Positions 46,638 to 54,088 of a stretch of DNA of 64,000 bases are shown in pieces. Where the stretch lies: assembly GCF_001988955.1 (NCBI RefSeq), contig NZ_CP014263.1:4000001-4064000 (forward strand), in the 5' to 3' direction. This stretch comes from Spirosoma montaniterrae. GTDB taxonomy: Bacteria; Bacteroidota; Bacteroidia; Cytophagales; Spirosomataceae. Under the pieces are notes generated by a model. That model saw only the letters and a program-made list of their open reading frames with translations, was not told the origin of the DNA and did no database searches. Positions within the stretch are counted from its first letter, which is position 1, and each line of letters starts with the position of its first letter. Position numbers and translations under genes: made by a program.

Positions 46638-48140
46638 TCATTTTCCACTAACAACCCCCATCAATCCGTCTGCAATTTTGCGGTCGTTGCTCAGGCGCGG
46701 CACTTTGTTTTGGCCGCCGAGTTTGCCAAGGCTTTTCATGTACTGCTGAAACGCCCCGCGTGGCAAACTCGTCAGGCGCAGCGGTTGCAGAATGGAGCCG
46801 GTGATGAGGTCGTCGTAATATACGTTTAATTGGGTCAGACGCGTATCGACGTCGCGGGCAAACTGAGCCGGGTTGTGCGGGGGCGTGGCAAACTCAACGA
46901 GCCATTCGTGATAGGGCAAGCCCTCGGCGGGGCTAACCATCGGGGCTACCGTAAACTCCACGACTTCGGTTTCGGGATGCTTGCTCATCGCATCTGTCAA
47001 CGCCTTCTCTACTTCTTCGCCGATAACGTGTTCGCCGAAGGCCGAGATGAAATGCTTGATGCGACCCGTGACCAACAGCCGGTACGGGTCGCGGCTAACG
47101 AACTTCACCGTGTCGCCGATGGAGTAGCCCCACAGTCCGGCGTTGTTATTGATAATCACGGCGTAGTTTTTATTCAGTTCAACCTCGTCAATGGTCAGCC
47201 GGCGCGGGTTGTCGGAGAAATACTCGTCGGCGGCAATGAACTCGAAAAAGATACCGCTATCCAGAAGCATCAGCAGGCCCTCTTCGGTTTGCGAATCCTG
47301 AAAGGCAATAAAGCCCTCCGAAGCCGGGTAGGTTTCGATGCTGTCGATGCGTTTGCCGATGCTGTCGAACAGTTTGGCTCGGTACGGCTCAAAGTTGACC
47401 CCGCCGTACACAAACACTGAAAAGTCGGGAAATACGTCTTTGATTTTCTTGCCCGTGCGTTCCTGAATCCGGTCGAAATACATCTGCACCCAGGGCGGAA
47501 TTCCCGAAATCAGCGACATCGGCTGGTCGATAGTCTCGTCGATGATGCGTTCAAGCTTGGTTTCCCAGTCGTCAATAACGTTGGTTTCGTAGCTGGGTAG
47601 CTGATTGGTGCGGAGGTAGCCCGGCACGTGGTGGTTGGCAATGCCCGACAGCCGCCCCACGTGAATACCCGCCTTTTGGTCGAGTTCGGGACTGCCCGAC
47701 AGAAAAATCAGTTTGCCGTCGAGAAACGCGCCGTTGCCGGTTTCGTGAATATAATTCAGCAGCGCGTCGCGGGCCGAGTCGATGTGGTTCGGAATCGAGT
47801 CGCGGGTGATTGGAATGTACTTCGTACCCGACGTAGTGCCCGACGTTTTGGCTAAATACAGCGGCTTGCCTTTCCACAAAACGTCGCTGTCGCCGTTCAG
47901 AATCTGCTCGATGTAGGGTTTAAGGTCTTCGTAGTCGCGAACGGGTACGGCCTGCCGGAATTCTTCGACCGTGCGCACGTCGGTCAGCCGATGATCGCGG
48001 CCAAAAACGGTGTTCTGCCCACCTTTGATGAGTCGCTGCATCCAGCGTTGTTGTGCTTCGGCGGGGCGGTACATCCACTCGCGCTGCCGCTCTACCACCC
48101 ACTTTGCCAACGGCTTACTCAGTACTGAACGTATTCCCAT
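46638..48140 (-). CDS. GH3 (auxin-responsive promoter) family acyl-adenylating enzyme
   Basis: A 500-residue member of the GH3 family: LAKTSGTTSGTKYIPITRDS (ATP-binding P-loop-like), YPASEGFIAFQDS, NAGLWGYSIGDTVKFVS and the C-terminal LPRGAFQQYMKSLGKLGGQ. Plant members conjugate amino acids to acyl acids; the bacterial substrate is unknown. The ATG at 48140 (MGIRSVLSK) is preferred; a TACTTTTG box lies 7 nt upstream, so the mRNA is probably almost leaderless. It is divergent from mreB. Confidence 0.88.
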   Translation of the reverse strand: MGIRSVLSKPLAKWVVERQREWMYRPAEAQQRWMQRLIKGGQNTVFGRDHRLTDVRTVEEFRQAVPVRDYEDLKPYIEQILNGDSDVLWKGKPLYLAKTSGTTSGTKYIPITRDSIPNHIDSARDALLNYIHETGNGAFLDGKLIFLSGSPELDQKAGIHVGRLSGIANHHVPGYLRTNQLPSYETNVIDDWETKLERIIDETIDQPMSLISGIPPWVQMYFDRIQERTGKKIKDVFPDFSVFVYGGVNFEPYRAKLFDSIGKRIDSIETYPASEGFIAFQDSQTEEGLLMLLDSGIFFEFIAADEYFSDNPRRLTIDEVELNKNYAVIINNNAGLWGYSIGDTVKFVSRDPYRLLVTGRIKHFISAFGEHVIGEEVEKALTDAMSKHPETEVVEFTVAPMVSPAEGLPYHEWLVEFATPPHNPAQFARDVDTRLTQLNVYYDDLITGSILQPLRLTSLPRGAFQQYMKSLGKLGGQNKVPRLSNDRKIADGLMGVVSGK

Positions 48141-48147
48141 AATAGGG

Positions 48148-48155
48148 CAAAAGTA
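48148..48155 (-). promoter_or_regulatory. -7 box of the GH3 gene (TACTTTTG), near-leaderless
   Basis: Exact TAnnTTTG on the minus strand, 7 nt before the ATG, the same spacing as for hemC. The adjacent -33 region overlaps the palindrome at 48156-48270. Confidence 0.45.
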
Positions 48156-48270
48156 ATGGATAATGGACAATGAATAATTAACAATGGATTATGGAGTGGT
48201 TAGGGACAAGGCTGTTTGAAATGAACTGGTTAAGCCAGACATTATTCATTGTACATTGTGCATTATCCAT
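48156..48270. repeat. Imperfect palindrome in the GH3/mreB promoter gap
   Basis: Text ATGGATAATGGACAATGAAT (from 48156) pairs with the reverse of ATTATTCATTGTACATTGTG (48241-48270), with a 7-nt insertion in the right arm. It separates the two divergent start sites. Confidence 0.75.
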
Positions 48271-48288
48271 TAATTTTGCTGACCTTTC
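48256..48288 (+). promoter_or_regulatory. Candidate mreB promoter
   Basis: TTG at 48256-48258 and TAATTTTG at 48281-48288 (exact TAnnTTTG, 22-nt spacer), 43 nt before the mreB ATG. Partly within the palindrome arm. Confidence 0.4.
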
Positions 48289-48331
48289 AAGAAACTGTTT
48301 TTGTAATAAGGCGTTTTGCGCCAACCAATTA

Positions 48332-49357
48332 ATGGGACTTTTCAATTTTCTTACAAGCGACATTGCGATTGACCTGGGCACAGCGAATACCTTGATTATT
48401 CACAAGGATCGGATTGTGGTGGATGAGCCTTCGATTATTGCAATGGACAAAGTCAGCGGTAAAGTGCTGGCTATCGGCCATAAGGCCATGCAAATGCACG
48501 AAAAGACCAATGAAAATATCAAGACCATTCGCCCACTCAAAGATGGTGTGATTGCCGATTTTACAGCCGCCGAACTGATGATTCGGGGTATGATTAAGAT
48601 GATTGATACGGGCAGCAAACTCTTTTCGCCTTCGCACCGCATGGTCATCTGCATTCCGTCGGGCATCACCGAAGTAGAAAAGCGGGCCGTAAAAGATTCT
48701 GCCGAACACGCCGGAGCTAAAGAAGTTTACATGGTGCATGAACCGATTGCAGCTGCTATCGGTATCGGCATCGACATTACCCAGCCCAACGGCACCATGA
48801 TCGTCGACATTGGGGGCGGCACCACCGAAATCGCCGTGATTGCGCTGTCGGGCATTGTCTGCGAACAGTCGATTCGGATTGCGGGCGACGTTTTCACCCG
48901 CGATATTGTCGATTACATGCGCCGGGAACACAACCTCCTCATCGGCGAACGCTCGGCGGAGCAGATCAAAATTGAAGTTGGCTCGGCCCTGCCCGAACTC
49001 GATAATCCGCCCAATGACTACGAAATCCGGGGCCGCGATTTGATGACCGGGATTCCGAAAGAAATTAAAGTGACCTACAGCGAGATTGCCTACGCGCTCG
49101 ACAAGTCGATCTCGAAAATTGAAGAGGCTACCATGAAAGCTCTCGAAATTTCGCCCCCGGAACTGTCGGCTGATATTTACACGAACGGTATTCACCTGAC
49201 GGGGGGCGGTGCGCTGCTACACGGTCTCGACAAACGCTTGGGTGCCAAAACCAAACTGCCGATTCACGTAGCCGACGACCCCCTAAAGGCCGTAGTAAAA
49301 GGCACAGGCGAGGTTATCAAAAATCTGGACCTCTATAAGTCGGTGCTGATTAGTTAG
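48332..49357 (+). CDS. mreB: Rod shape-determining actin homologue MreB
   Basis: A 341-residue bacterial actin: phosphate-1 loop DLGTANTLIIH, phosphate-2 VDIGGGTTEIAVI, adenosine loop LTGGGALLHGLDKRL and the SEIAYALDKS segment. The ATG at 48332 (MGLFNFLTS) is preferred, since the longer frame is palindrome sequence. It directs lateral wall synthesis with MreC and MreD. A 26-bp palindrome separates it from mreC. Confidence 0.96.
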   Translation: MGLFNFLTSDIAIDLGTANTLIIHKDRIVVDEPSIIAMDKVSGKVLAIGHKAMQMHEKTNENIKTIRPLKDGVIADFTAAELMIRGMIKMIDTGSKLFSPSHRMVICIPSGITEVEKRAVKDSAEHAGAKEVYMVHEPIAAAIGIGIDITQPNGTMIVDIGGGTTEIAVIALSGIVCEQSIRIAGDVFTRDIVDYMRREHNLLIGERSAEQIKIEVGSALPELDNPPNDYEIRGRDLMTGIPKEIKVTYSEIAYALDKSISKIEEATMKALEISPPELSADIYTNGIHLTGGGALLHGLDKRLGAKTKLPIHVADDPLKAVVKGTGEVIKNLDLYKSVLIS

Positions 49358-49362
49358 TGTAA

Positions 49363-49429
49363 CGCGGGCGGAAGCCCGCACTTTGTAGCTACAACCAACT
49401 CGTCTACAAAGTGCGGGCTTCCGCCCGCG
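49363..49429. repeat. 26-bp perfect palindrome between mreB and mreC
   Basis: Arms 49363-49388 and 49404-49429 are exact reverse complements (CGCGGGCGGAAGCCCGCAC text) with a 15-nt loop. A similar GCGGG-GGAA-CCCGC motif recurs at 56.1 kb. Confidence 0.9.
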
Positions 49430-49443
49430 CTACTTTAGTTGCT

Positions 49444-50280
49444 ATGAGCGAGTTAGTTGAATTTTTTCTTCGGAGCCGTAACTTCATCTTATTTGTGTTG
49501 CTGGAAGTGGTTTGTTTCTACTTCATCATCAACACCAGTAATTATTGGAGTGCTACGTACTTCAACACGGCTAATCGCTACGCGGCTCAGGTGTTGGCGT
49601 GGTCGAATGCGGCCAATGAATATGCCAGTCTGCGGCAGGTAAACGCCGATCTCGCGCTCGAAAATCAGCGGCTTAATGCCCGGCTCACGCAACTTCTGCA
49701 AAGTAAACCGGCTGCGCCCGCCGAGTACCAGGCCGATTCAGCCTTCGCCGACCGGTTTAAGTTTACTGTGGCGAAGGTGGTGAACAACACAACCCAGTTT
49801 GCCAACAATTACATTACCATCGACAAAGGCACCGACGATGGCATCCGGCCCGGCATGGGTGTAATCTCACCGACGGGCGTGGTGGGCAAAGTAAAAGTTT
49901 GTAATCGCCATTTTTCAGTGATTACGTCTATTCTGCACTCCGAGTTTTTGGTGTCATCGAAACTTACCAAAGCCGACGAGATTGGGTCAGCCAAGTGGGA
50001 CGGTGTTGATCCGCATCTGATGAAACTCGATGCTATTTCCCGTTATAAATCCGTAGCCAAAGGCGACTCGGTCGTGACGTCGGAGTTTAATTCAACCTTT
50101 CCGCCGGGCGTTCTGGTGGGGCGGGTCAGAACGGTAGGCGTACAGCCGAATATGACCTTTCATGACATAACGCTCGATCTGGCAACGAACTTCAGCAACC
50201 TGTCGTTTGTGTATGTGGTCGAAAACAGCCTGAAAGCCGAACAGGAACAGTTAGAAAAACAAATTGAAACGGATAAATGA
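49444..50280 (+). CDS. mreC: Rod shape-determining protein MreC
   Basis: A 278-residue bitopic periplasmic protein: membrane segment near the N-terminus (FILFVLLEVVCFYFI), coiled coil (about 45-82), then a two-lobed beta domain with YITIDKGTDDGIRPGMGVIS and TSEFNSTFPPGVLVGRV. Scaffolds the elongasome with MreB and MreD. The mreD ATG overlaps its stop (ATGA). Confidence 0.94.
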   Translation: MSELVEFFLRSRNFILFVLLEVVCFYFIINTSNYWSATYFNTANRYAAQVLAWSNAANEYASLRQVNADLALENQRLNARLTQLLQSKPAAPAEYQADSAFADRFKFTVAKVVNNTTQFANNYITIDKGTDDGIRPGMGVISPTGVVGKVKVCNRHFSVITSILHSEFLVSSKLTKADEIGSAKWDGVDPHLMKLDAISRYKSVAKGDSVVTSEFNSTFPPGVLVGRVRTVGVQPNMTFHDITLDLATNFSNLSFVYVVENSLKAEQEQLEKQIETDK

Positions 50281-50783
50281 CTTTCCGCGAGATCGTATCG
50301 ACCGTACTGGTATTTGTACTTTACCTGGCCCTGCAACTCCTGCTGGCCCGGAACATCGTACTGTTCGATTACGCGTTTTGCTTCATTTACATAGCCTGTA
50401 TTCTGCTCCTGCCCAATGAAACCAGCCTGACATGGCTGCTGTTGATTGCATTCGCAACGGGCATACTTGTCGACACATTTTATAATACGCTCGGTATGCA
50501 CGCAGCCGCAACGGTGCTGATGGCCTACCTGCGCCCGCTGGTAGTCCGGACGCAGATCGACGTGCCGGGTATGGAATCGCGGATTGCGTTTACGTTGCAG
50601 GAGTTAGGCCCCGGACCATTTTTTCGGTATGTGCTGGTGCTGACGTTCATTCATCATGCGGCCCTGTTTTTTATCGAAGCAAGCAGCCTTACGCTCCTGA
50701 TTCCCACGCTAATCCGTGTGGCTGCCAGTACATTGCTTACTACCATCAGCATTGTATTGATTCAGTTTTTCACCCGAAATTAA
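50277..50783 (+). CDS. mreD: Rod shape-determining protein MreD
   Basis: A 168-residue inner-membrane protein with about five hydrophobic segments (TVLVFVLYLALQLLL, YIACILLLP, TWLLLIAFATGILVD, and later ones). Composition and position after mreC identify it. Overlaps mreC by ATGA; the next gene starts one base after its stop. Confidence 0.9.
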   Translation: MTFREIVSTVLVFVLYLALQLLLARNIVLFDYAFCFIYIACILLLPNETSLTWLLLIAFATGILVDTFYNTLGMHAAATVLMAYLRPLVVRTQIDVPGMESRIAFTLQELGPGPFFRYVLVLTFIHHAALFFIEASSLTLLIPTLIRVAASTLLTTISIVLIQFFTRN

Positions 50784-51284
50784 ATGGCTGAAACGCTTAT
50801 TCTCCCACAAACCACCGGAACGCCGGACCGCGACCGTCAGGCAATCTATGATGCGCTTTTGCCGCAATTGGCCGCGCTCACCAACGGCGAACCCGACCTG
50901 ATTGCCAACTTAGCCAATATCACGGCGGCTCTGAAAGAAGCGTTTGGCTTTTTCTGGATTGGTTTCTATCTCGCCAAAGAAGGTCAGTTGGTGCTGGGGC
51001 CATTTCAGGGACCCATTGCCTGTACTCGCATTGCGTTCGGGAAGGGCGTATGTGGAGCCGCCTACACGCGCCAAGAAACCGTACTCGTACCCGATGTAGA
51101 GCAGTTTCCGGGACATATCGCCTGTAGTTCGGCCTCCAGGTCAGAAATTGTTGTGCCAGTTTTCGACCGAAACGGCAACGTGGCGATGGTGCTCGACATT
51201 GACAGCGATCAGCTAAGCGACTTCGGCGAGGTTGATGCACGGGCATTAGAAAAAGTCGGCGTGTTACTGACTGGATTGTTGTAA
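50784..51284 (+). CDS. msrC: Free methionine-(R)-sulfoxide reductase (GAF domain)
   Basis: A 166-residue GAF-fold enzyme that reduces free Met-R-sulfoxide. The three catalytic-site Cys are Cys80, Cys90 and Cys114 (GPIACTRIAFGKGVCG, GHIACSSASRSE), with the same spacing as the E. coli enzyme. It abuts mreD directly, so it is read as the last gene of the mre unit. Confidence 0.9.
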   Translation: MAETLILPQTTGTPDRDRQAIYDALLPQLAALTNGEPDLIANLANITAALKEAFGFFWIGFYLAKEGQLVLGPFQGPIACTRIAFGKGVCGAAYTRQETVLVPDVEQFPGHIACSSASRSEIVVPVFDRNGNVAMVLDIDSDQLSDFGEVDARALEKVGVLLTGLL

Positions 51285-51323
51285 CTGAAACGTTTTTTGC
51301 CGTAGTATTGTACTGCTGTTGAA

Positions 51324-51331
51324 TAGGTTTG
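51324..51331 (+). promoter_or_regulatory. -7 box of the small-ORF/DUF6169 pair (TAGGTTTG)
   Basis: Exact TAnnTTTG match 12 nt before the ATG at 51344, with a possible TTTG at 51296-51299. Suggests the pair has its own promoter independent of mre. Confidence 0.5.
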
Positions 51332-51343
51332 TATCGAAGAACA

Positions 51344-51526
51344 ATGGAAACACGCACTATACAAGTACCAGTTTTCACGCACGAAGAGGCCGTAGCCATT
51401 ATTCGGCGGCTGGTCGCAGAAAAAAAACAGGCGTTAGCCGAACCTCCCAGCCCTGAGGTTCTGGAAGCCCTTGCCCGATTAAAACAACGACAAAAAGAAC
51501 GTGGAACAGCCGTTGTTAGGTTATGA
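51344..51526 (+). CDS. Small hypothetical protein, partner of DUF6169
   Basis: A 60-residue, mostly helical, charged protein (METRTIQVPVFTHEEAVAII; later LKQRQKERGTAVVRL). No known family. It overlaps the DUF6169 gene by 26 bp, and its size and position recall an antitoxin in front of a larger partner, but nothing in its sequence proves that. Confidence 0.55.
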   Translation: METRTIQVPVFTHEEAVAIIRRLVAEKKQALAEPPSPEVLEALARLKQRQKERGTAVVRL

Positions 51527-52016
51527 GTTTTTATTTACGGGAGGAGAGTGGAATGCGTACACGTTTACAACTGACCACCTTGTATCTTACGAAGTTCAAT
51601 TCAAACCAAGCCCTTATCTGTTCGGCATAGCATTTTCGCAGCCCGACGAGTTGGTTGAGTTGGTTATCAAGATTACGGAAAACCCAACGGGACAGCATAT
51701 ACCTTTCGATGCACTCGTTGCACCGACCGTAGTCGCAATAATTGACGATTTCTACCTCAGCAACAGCCGAACCATTACCCTCTTCGTTTGCGACACCGCC
51801 GACCGTAGGCACGAAGCCCGCTGGCGGAAGTTCAATCGCTGGTTCGACCGGTCGCTCCGGTCAGCCGATTACGTTAAACTAACGGATTCGCTGGCCGATC
51901 CTTCCCTCAACATATTATATCATTGCGCCCTGATTGTCAGGCGAGACAACCCCTATCTCATAGAGATCAATGCTGCTTTCGCGTCGCTCATGCTGTCGTA
52001 CCGAAAGGCTGAATAA
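51501..52016 (+). CDS. DUF6169 family protein
   Basis: A 171-residue protein starting with GTG at 51501. Typical text: LFTGGEWNAYTFTTDHLVSY, FKPSPYLFGIAFSQPD, VVAIIDDFYLSNSRTITLF. The family occurs in Cytophagales, is of unknown function and may be one half of a TA-like pair with the small ORF it overlaps. No nuclease or nucleotidyltransferase motif is visible. Confidence 0.65.
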   Translation: MEQPLLGYEFLFTGGEWNAYTFTTDHLVSYEVQFKPSPYLFGIAFSQPDELVELVIKITENPTGQHIPFDALVAPTVVAIIDDFYLSNSRTITLFVCDTADRRHEARWRKFNRWFDRSLRSADYVKLTDSLADPSLNILYHCALIVRRDNPYLIEINAAFASLMLSYRKAE

Positions 52017-52027
52017 CGTTCCGTGTC

Positions 52028-52960
52028 ATGCTGCCATATTTTCCTTTCGGTGATCGGTTTAACGATAAAATGGGTACGCGCCCGATTTCCGAAAGCGAAC
52101 CGCTTGTTGAGGTAGACGGGCATTATCAAACAGAAACTGATCTGAAACGGCGGCTGCTTGGCGAATATATCAACTACTATTACCAGGCTCAGCCCGGCCA
52201 CGAAACGGCGCAGTGGGACGTGCTGGCATTGATTCTGCAAAACCTCGTTCGCTTTTCGCCCGGTCAGTTTTCGCTGACTACAAACGGCAACCGGTGGCAG
52301 TGGCACAATGCCCTGCTGAACGAAACAACGGACTTCATCTTCGACGATGCATCGACTTTGCCGCACGACCCGCTCGATTGGGTGGGGCGGCAGGTACAGG
52401 AAGATTTGGTGTTGCTGGCGGGCAACGACGCTCGGTTGGTGGCGGGGCAGCTTTGTTTTGGTAACGGCTGGTGTCTCGACGAAAAAATAGGCTTGCCTTT
52501 CTGGGACATTCACGCGCCCATTACGCCCATCGTAGAGCCGATGATGCAGGCCGCACAAACGCTGATGACGCGCCTGCCCGTTGGCCGACCCGTGTGGAGA
52601 CTGAACTGGAGCGTAAAAGTAACCGATCAGTTAGACATGACTAATCGCCACACGCCCGCGCTCGACCGGCTATTGGCCGATACTCTGCCTACGCTCACCC
52701 CGGCCACTATTGGCGAGAAACTATTCATCCGCATCGAACGGCAAACGCTGACCCGCCTGCCCCGGTCGGGGGCGGTGCTGTTCGGCATTCACACCTACCA
52801 GAATTTACTGGCCCACGAAGCCGCTAATCCTGAGCGGGCCGCTGGGATGAAACGCGTTTTTGAGACAACACCCGCAGCCATGATTGCGTATAAAAGCATG
52901 GCCGGGTTTCTGCCAACGCTGCTGACGTATCTGGAGATGCAGGCCAAGCCTGCCCCGTAG
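52028..52960 (+). CDS. Heme-dependent oxidative N-demethylase-like protein (DUF3445)
   Basis: A 310-residue protein with the DUF3445 pattern: late FIRIERQTLTRLPRSGAVLF and GIHTYQNLL, which in related HDMA-type enzymes lie near the heme. Members demethylate small N-methylated amines; the substrate here is unknown. It starts 11 bp after the DUF6169 stop. Confidence 0.8.
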   Translation: MLPYFPFGDRFNDKMGTRPISESEPLVEVDGHYQTETDLKRRLLGEYINYYYQAQPGHETAQWDVLALILQNLVRFSPGQFSLTTNGNRWQWHNALLNETTDFIFDDASTLPHDPLDWVGRQVQEDLVLLAGNDARLVAGQLCFGNGWCLDEKIGLPFWDIHAPITPIVEPMMQAAQTLMTRLPVGRPVWRLNWSVKVTDQLDMTNRHTPALDRLLADTLPTLTPATIGEKLFIRIERQTLTRLPRSGAVLFGIHTYQNLLAHEAANPERAAGMKRVFETTPAAMIAYKSMAGFLPTLLTYLEMQAKPAP

Positions 52961-53032
52961 CAGAAGGTGCCGTTGACGGGGTATAGTAAAAACCGTGTTT
53001 TCGACTCTTTTCCCCGAAAAACGCCTTCCCCC

Positions 53033-54088
53033 ATGAATTTGCCTGTTTCGCGTCGGACGTTTCTTCAGCACACGTCATTAGCCGTTGCGGCTGGTTTGGT
53101 ATCGCCTTCTTTATTGGTTGGAAACCGCCACGAGTCTGCGGTGATTGGTCATAACGGATTTCGCTACCGGGTTGTGCCGGGCTGGGGTGTACTCGATGCC
53201 GGAAAGAATCCGGTCAACGATTGCCACGAGATGGTGCAGGATGCCGCCGGGCGGATTCTGCTGCTGACCAATGAGACGAAAAATAACGTCCTGATTTACG
53301 ACAAATCAGGCAAGTTGCTCGATAGCTGGGGCCACGAGTACCCCGGCGCACATGGTCTGACCCTGGGGGGCGAGGGCAGCGATCAGTACCTGCTCATCTG
53401 CGATACCGACCGGCATCAGGTTATCAAAACCGACCTGCGCGGGCGCGAACTGATGAAACTCGACTACCCGAAAGAAACCGGTGCGTATGCCCACCCATCG
53501 CAGTTCAAACCCACTGAAACGGCCATCAACCCGGCCAACGGCGATATTTACGTGGCCGATGGCTATGGCCTGAACTACATTACGCAGTATGACCGCGCGG
53601 GGAAACTTATCCGCTATTTTGGCGGTAAAGGCGAAGGCGACGCTACCTTCGATTGCTGCCACGGCGTAGTGGTTGACCGGCGCAATGCCAATCCGACCCT
53701 GCTGATTACCGACCGCCGACGCAACGCCCTCAAACGCTTCTCGCTCGATGGCAAGTACCTGTCAACGATTGCTTTGCCGGGGTCATATATCTGTCGGCCC
53801 GTGATTCACGGCGACCACGTGTTCGGAGCCGTCTTTCGCAGCACGTCCGATGCTTATCCCGATTCGGGATACATCACCATTTTAGACAAAAACGACCGGG
53901 TTGTGTCGACGCCGGGCGGCTCTGCACCTGTTTACGAGGGCAATAAATTAACCGAGCAGCGAAAAGACCGGACTAATTCGCCCTTTCTGCATCCACACGA
54001 CGTATTGGTTGATAACGACGAAAATATCTATGTGGCACAGTGGGCCTCCCGCAAAACGTACCCCATTAAATTAGAGCGGATAGCATGA
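53033..54088 (+). CDS. Tat-exported six-bladed beta-propeller (NHL-type) protein
   Basis: A 351-residue protein with a twin-arginine signal (SRRTFLQHTSLAVAAGLV, RR at 7-8), then propeller blades (ILLLTNETKNNVLIYDKSGK, HQVIKTDLRGRELMKLDYPK, ITDRRRNALKRFSLDGKY, DNDENIYVAQW). Tat export implies folding, perhaps with a metal, before crossing the membrane. The ATG at 53033 is chosen because the RR motif must be near the N-terminus. It overlaps the glycosidase start (ATGA). Confidence 0.85.
   Translation: MNLPVSRRTFLQHTSLAVAAGLVSPSLLVGNRHESAVIGHNGFRYRVVPGWGVLDAGKNPVNDCHEMVQDAAGRILLLTNETKNNVLIYDKSGKLLDSWGHEYPGAHGLTLGGEGSDQYLLICDTDRHQVIKTDLRGRELMKLDYPKETGAYAHPSQFKPTETAINPANGDIYVADGYGLNYITQYDRAGKLIRYFGGKGEGDATFDCCHGVVVDRRNANPTLLITDRRRNALKRFSLDGKYLSTIALPGSYICRPVIHGDHVFGAVFRSTSDAYPDSGYITILDKNDRVVSTPGGSAPVYEGNKLTEQRKDRTNSPFLHPHDVLVDNDENIYVAQWASRKTYPIKLERIA

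Noticed and set aside
48329..49195. 288-codon frame opposite mreB
   Set aside because: A codon-bias shadow of mreB, a certain gene, with low-complexity His/Asn text.
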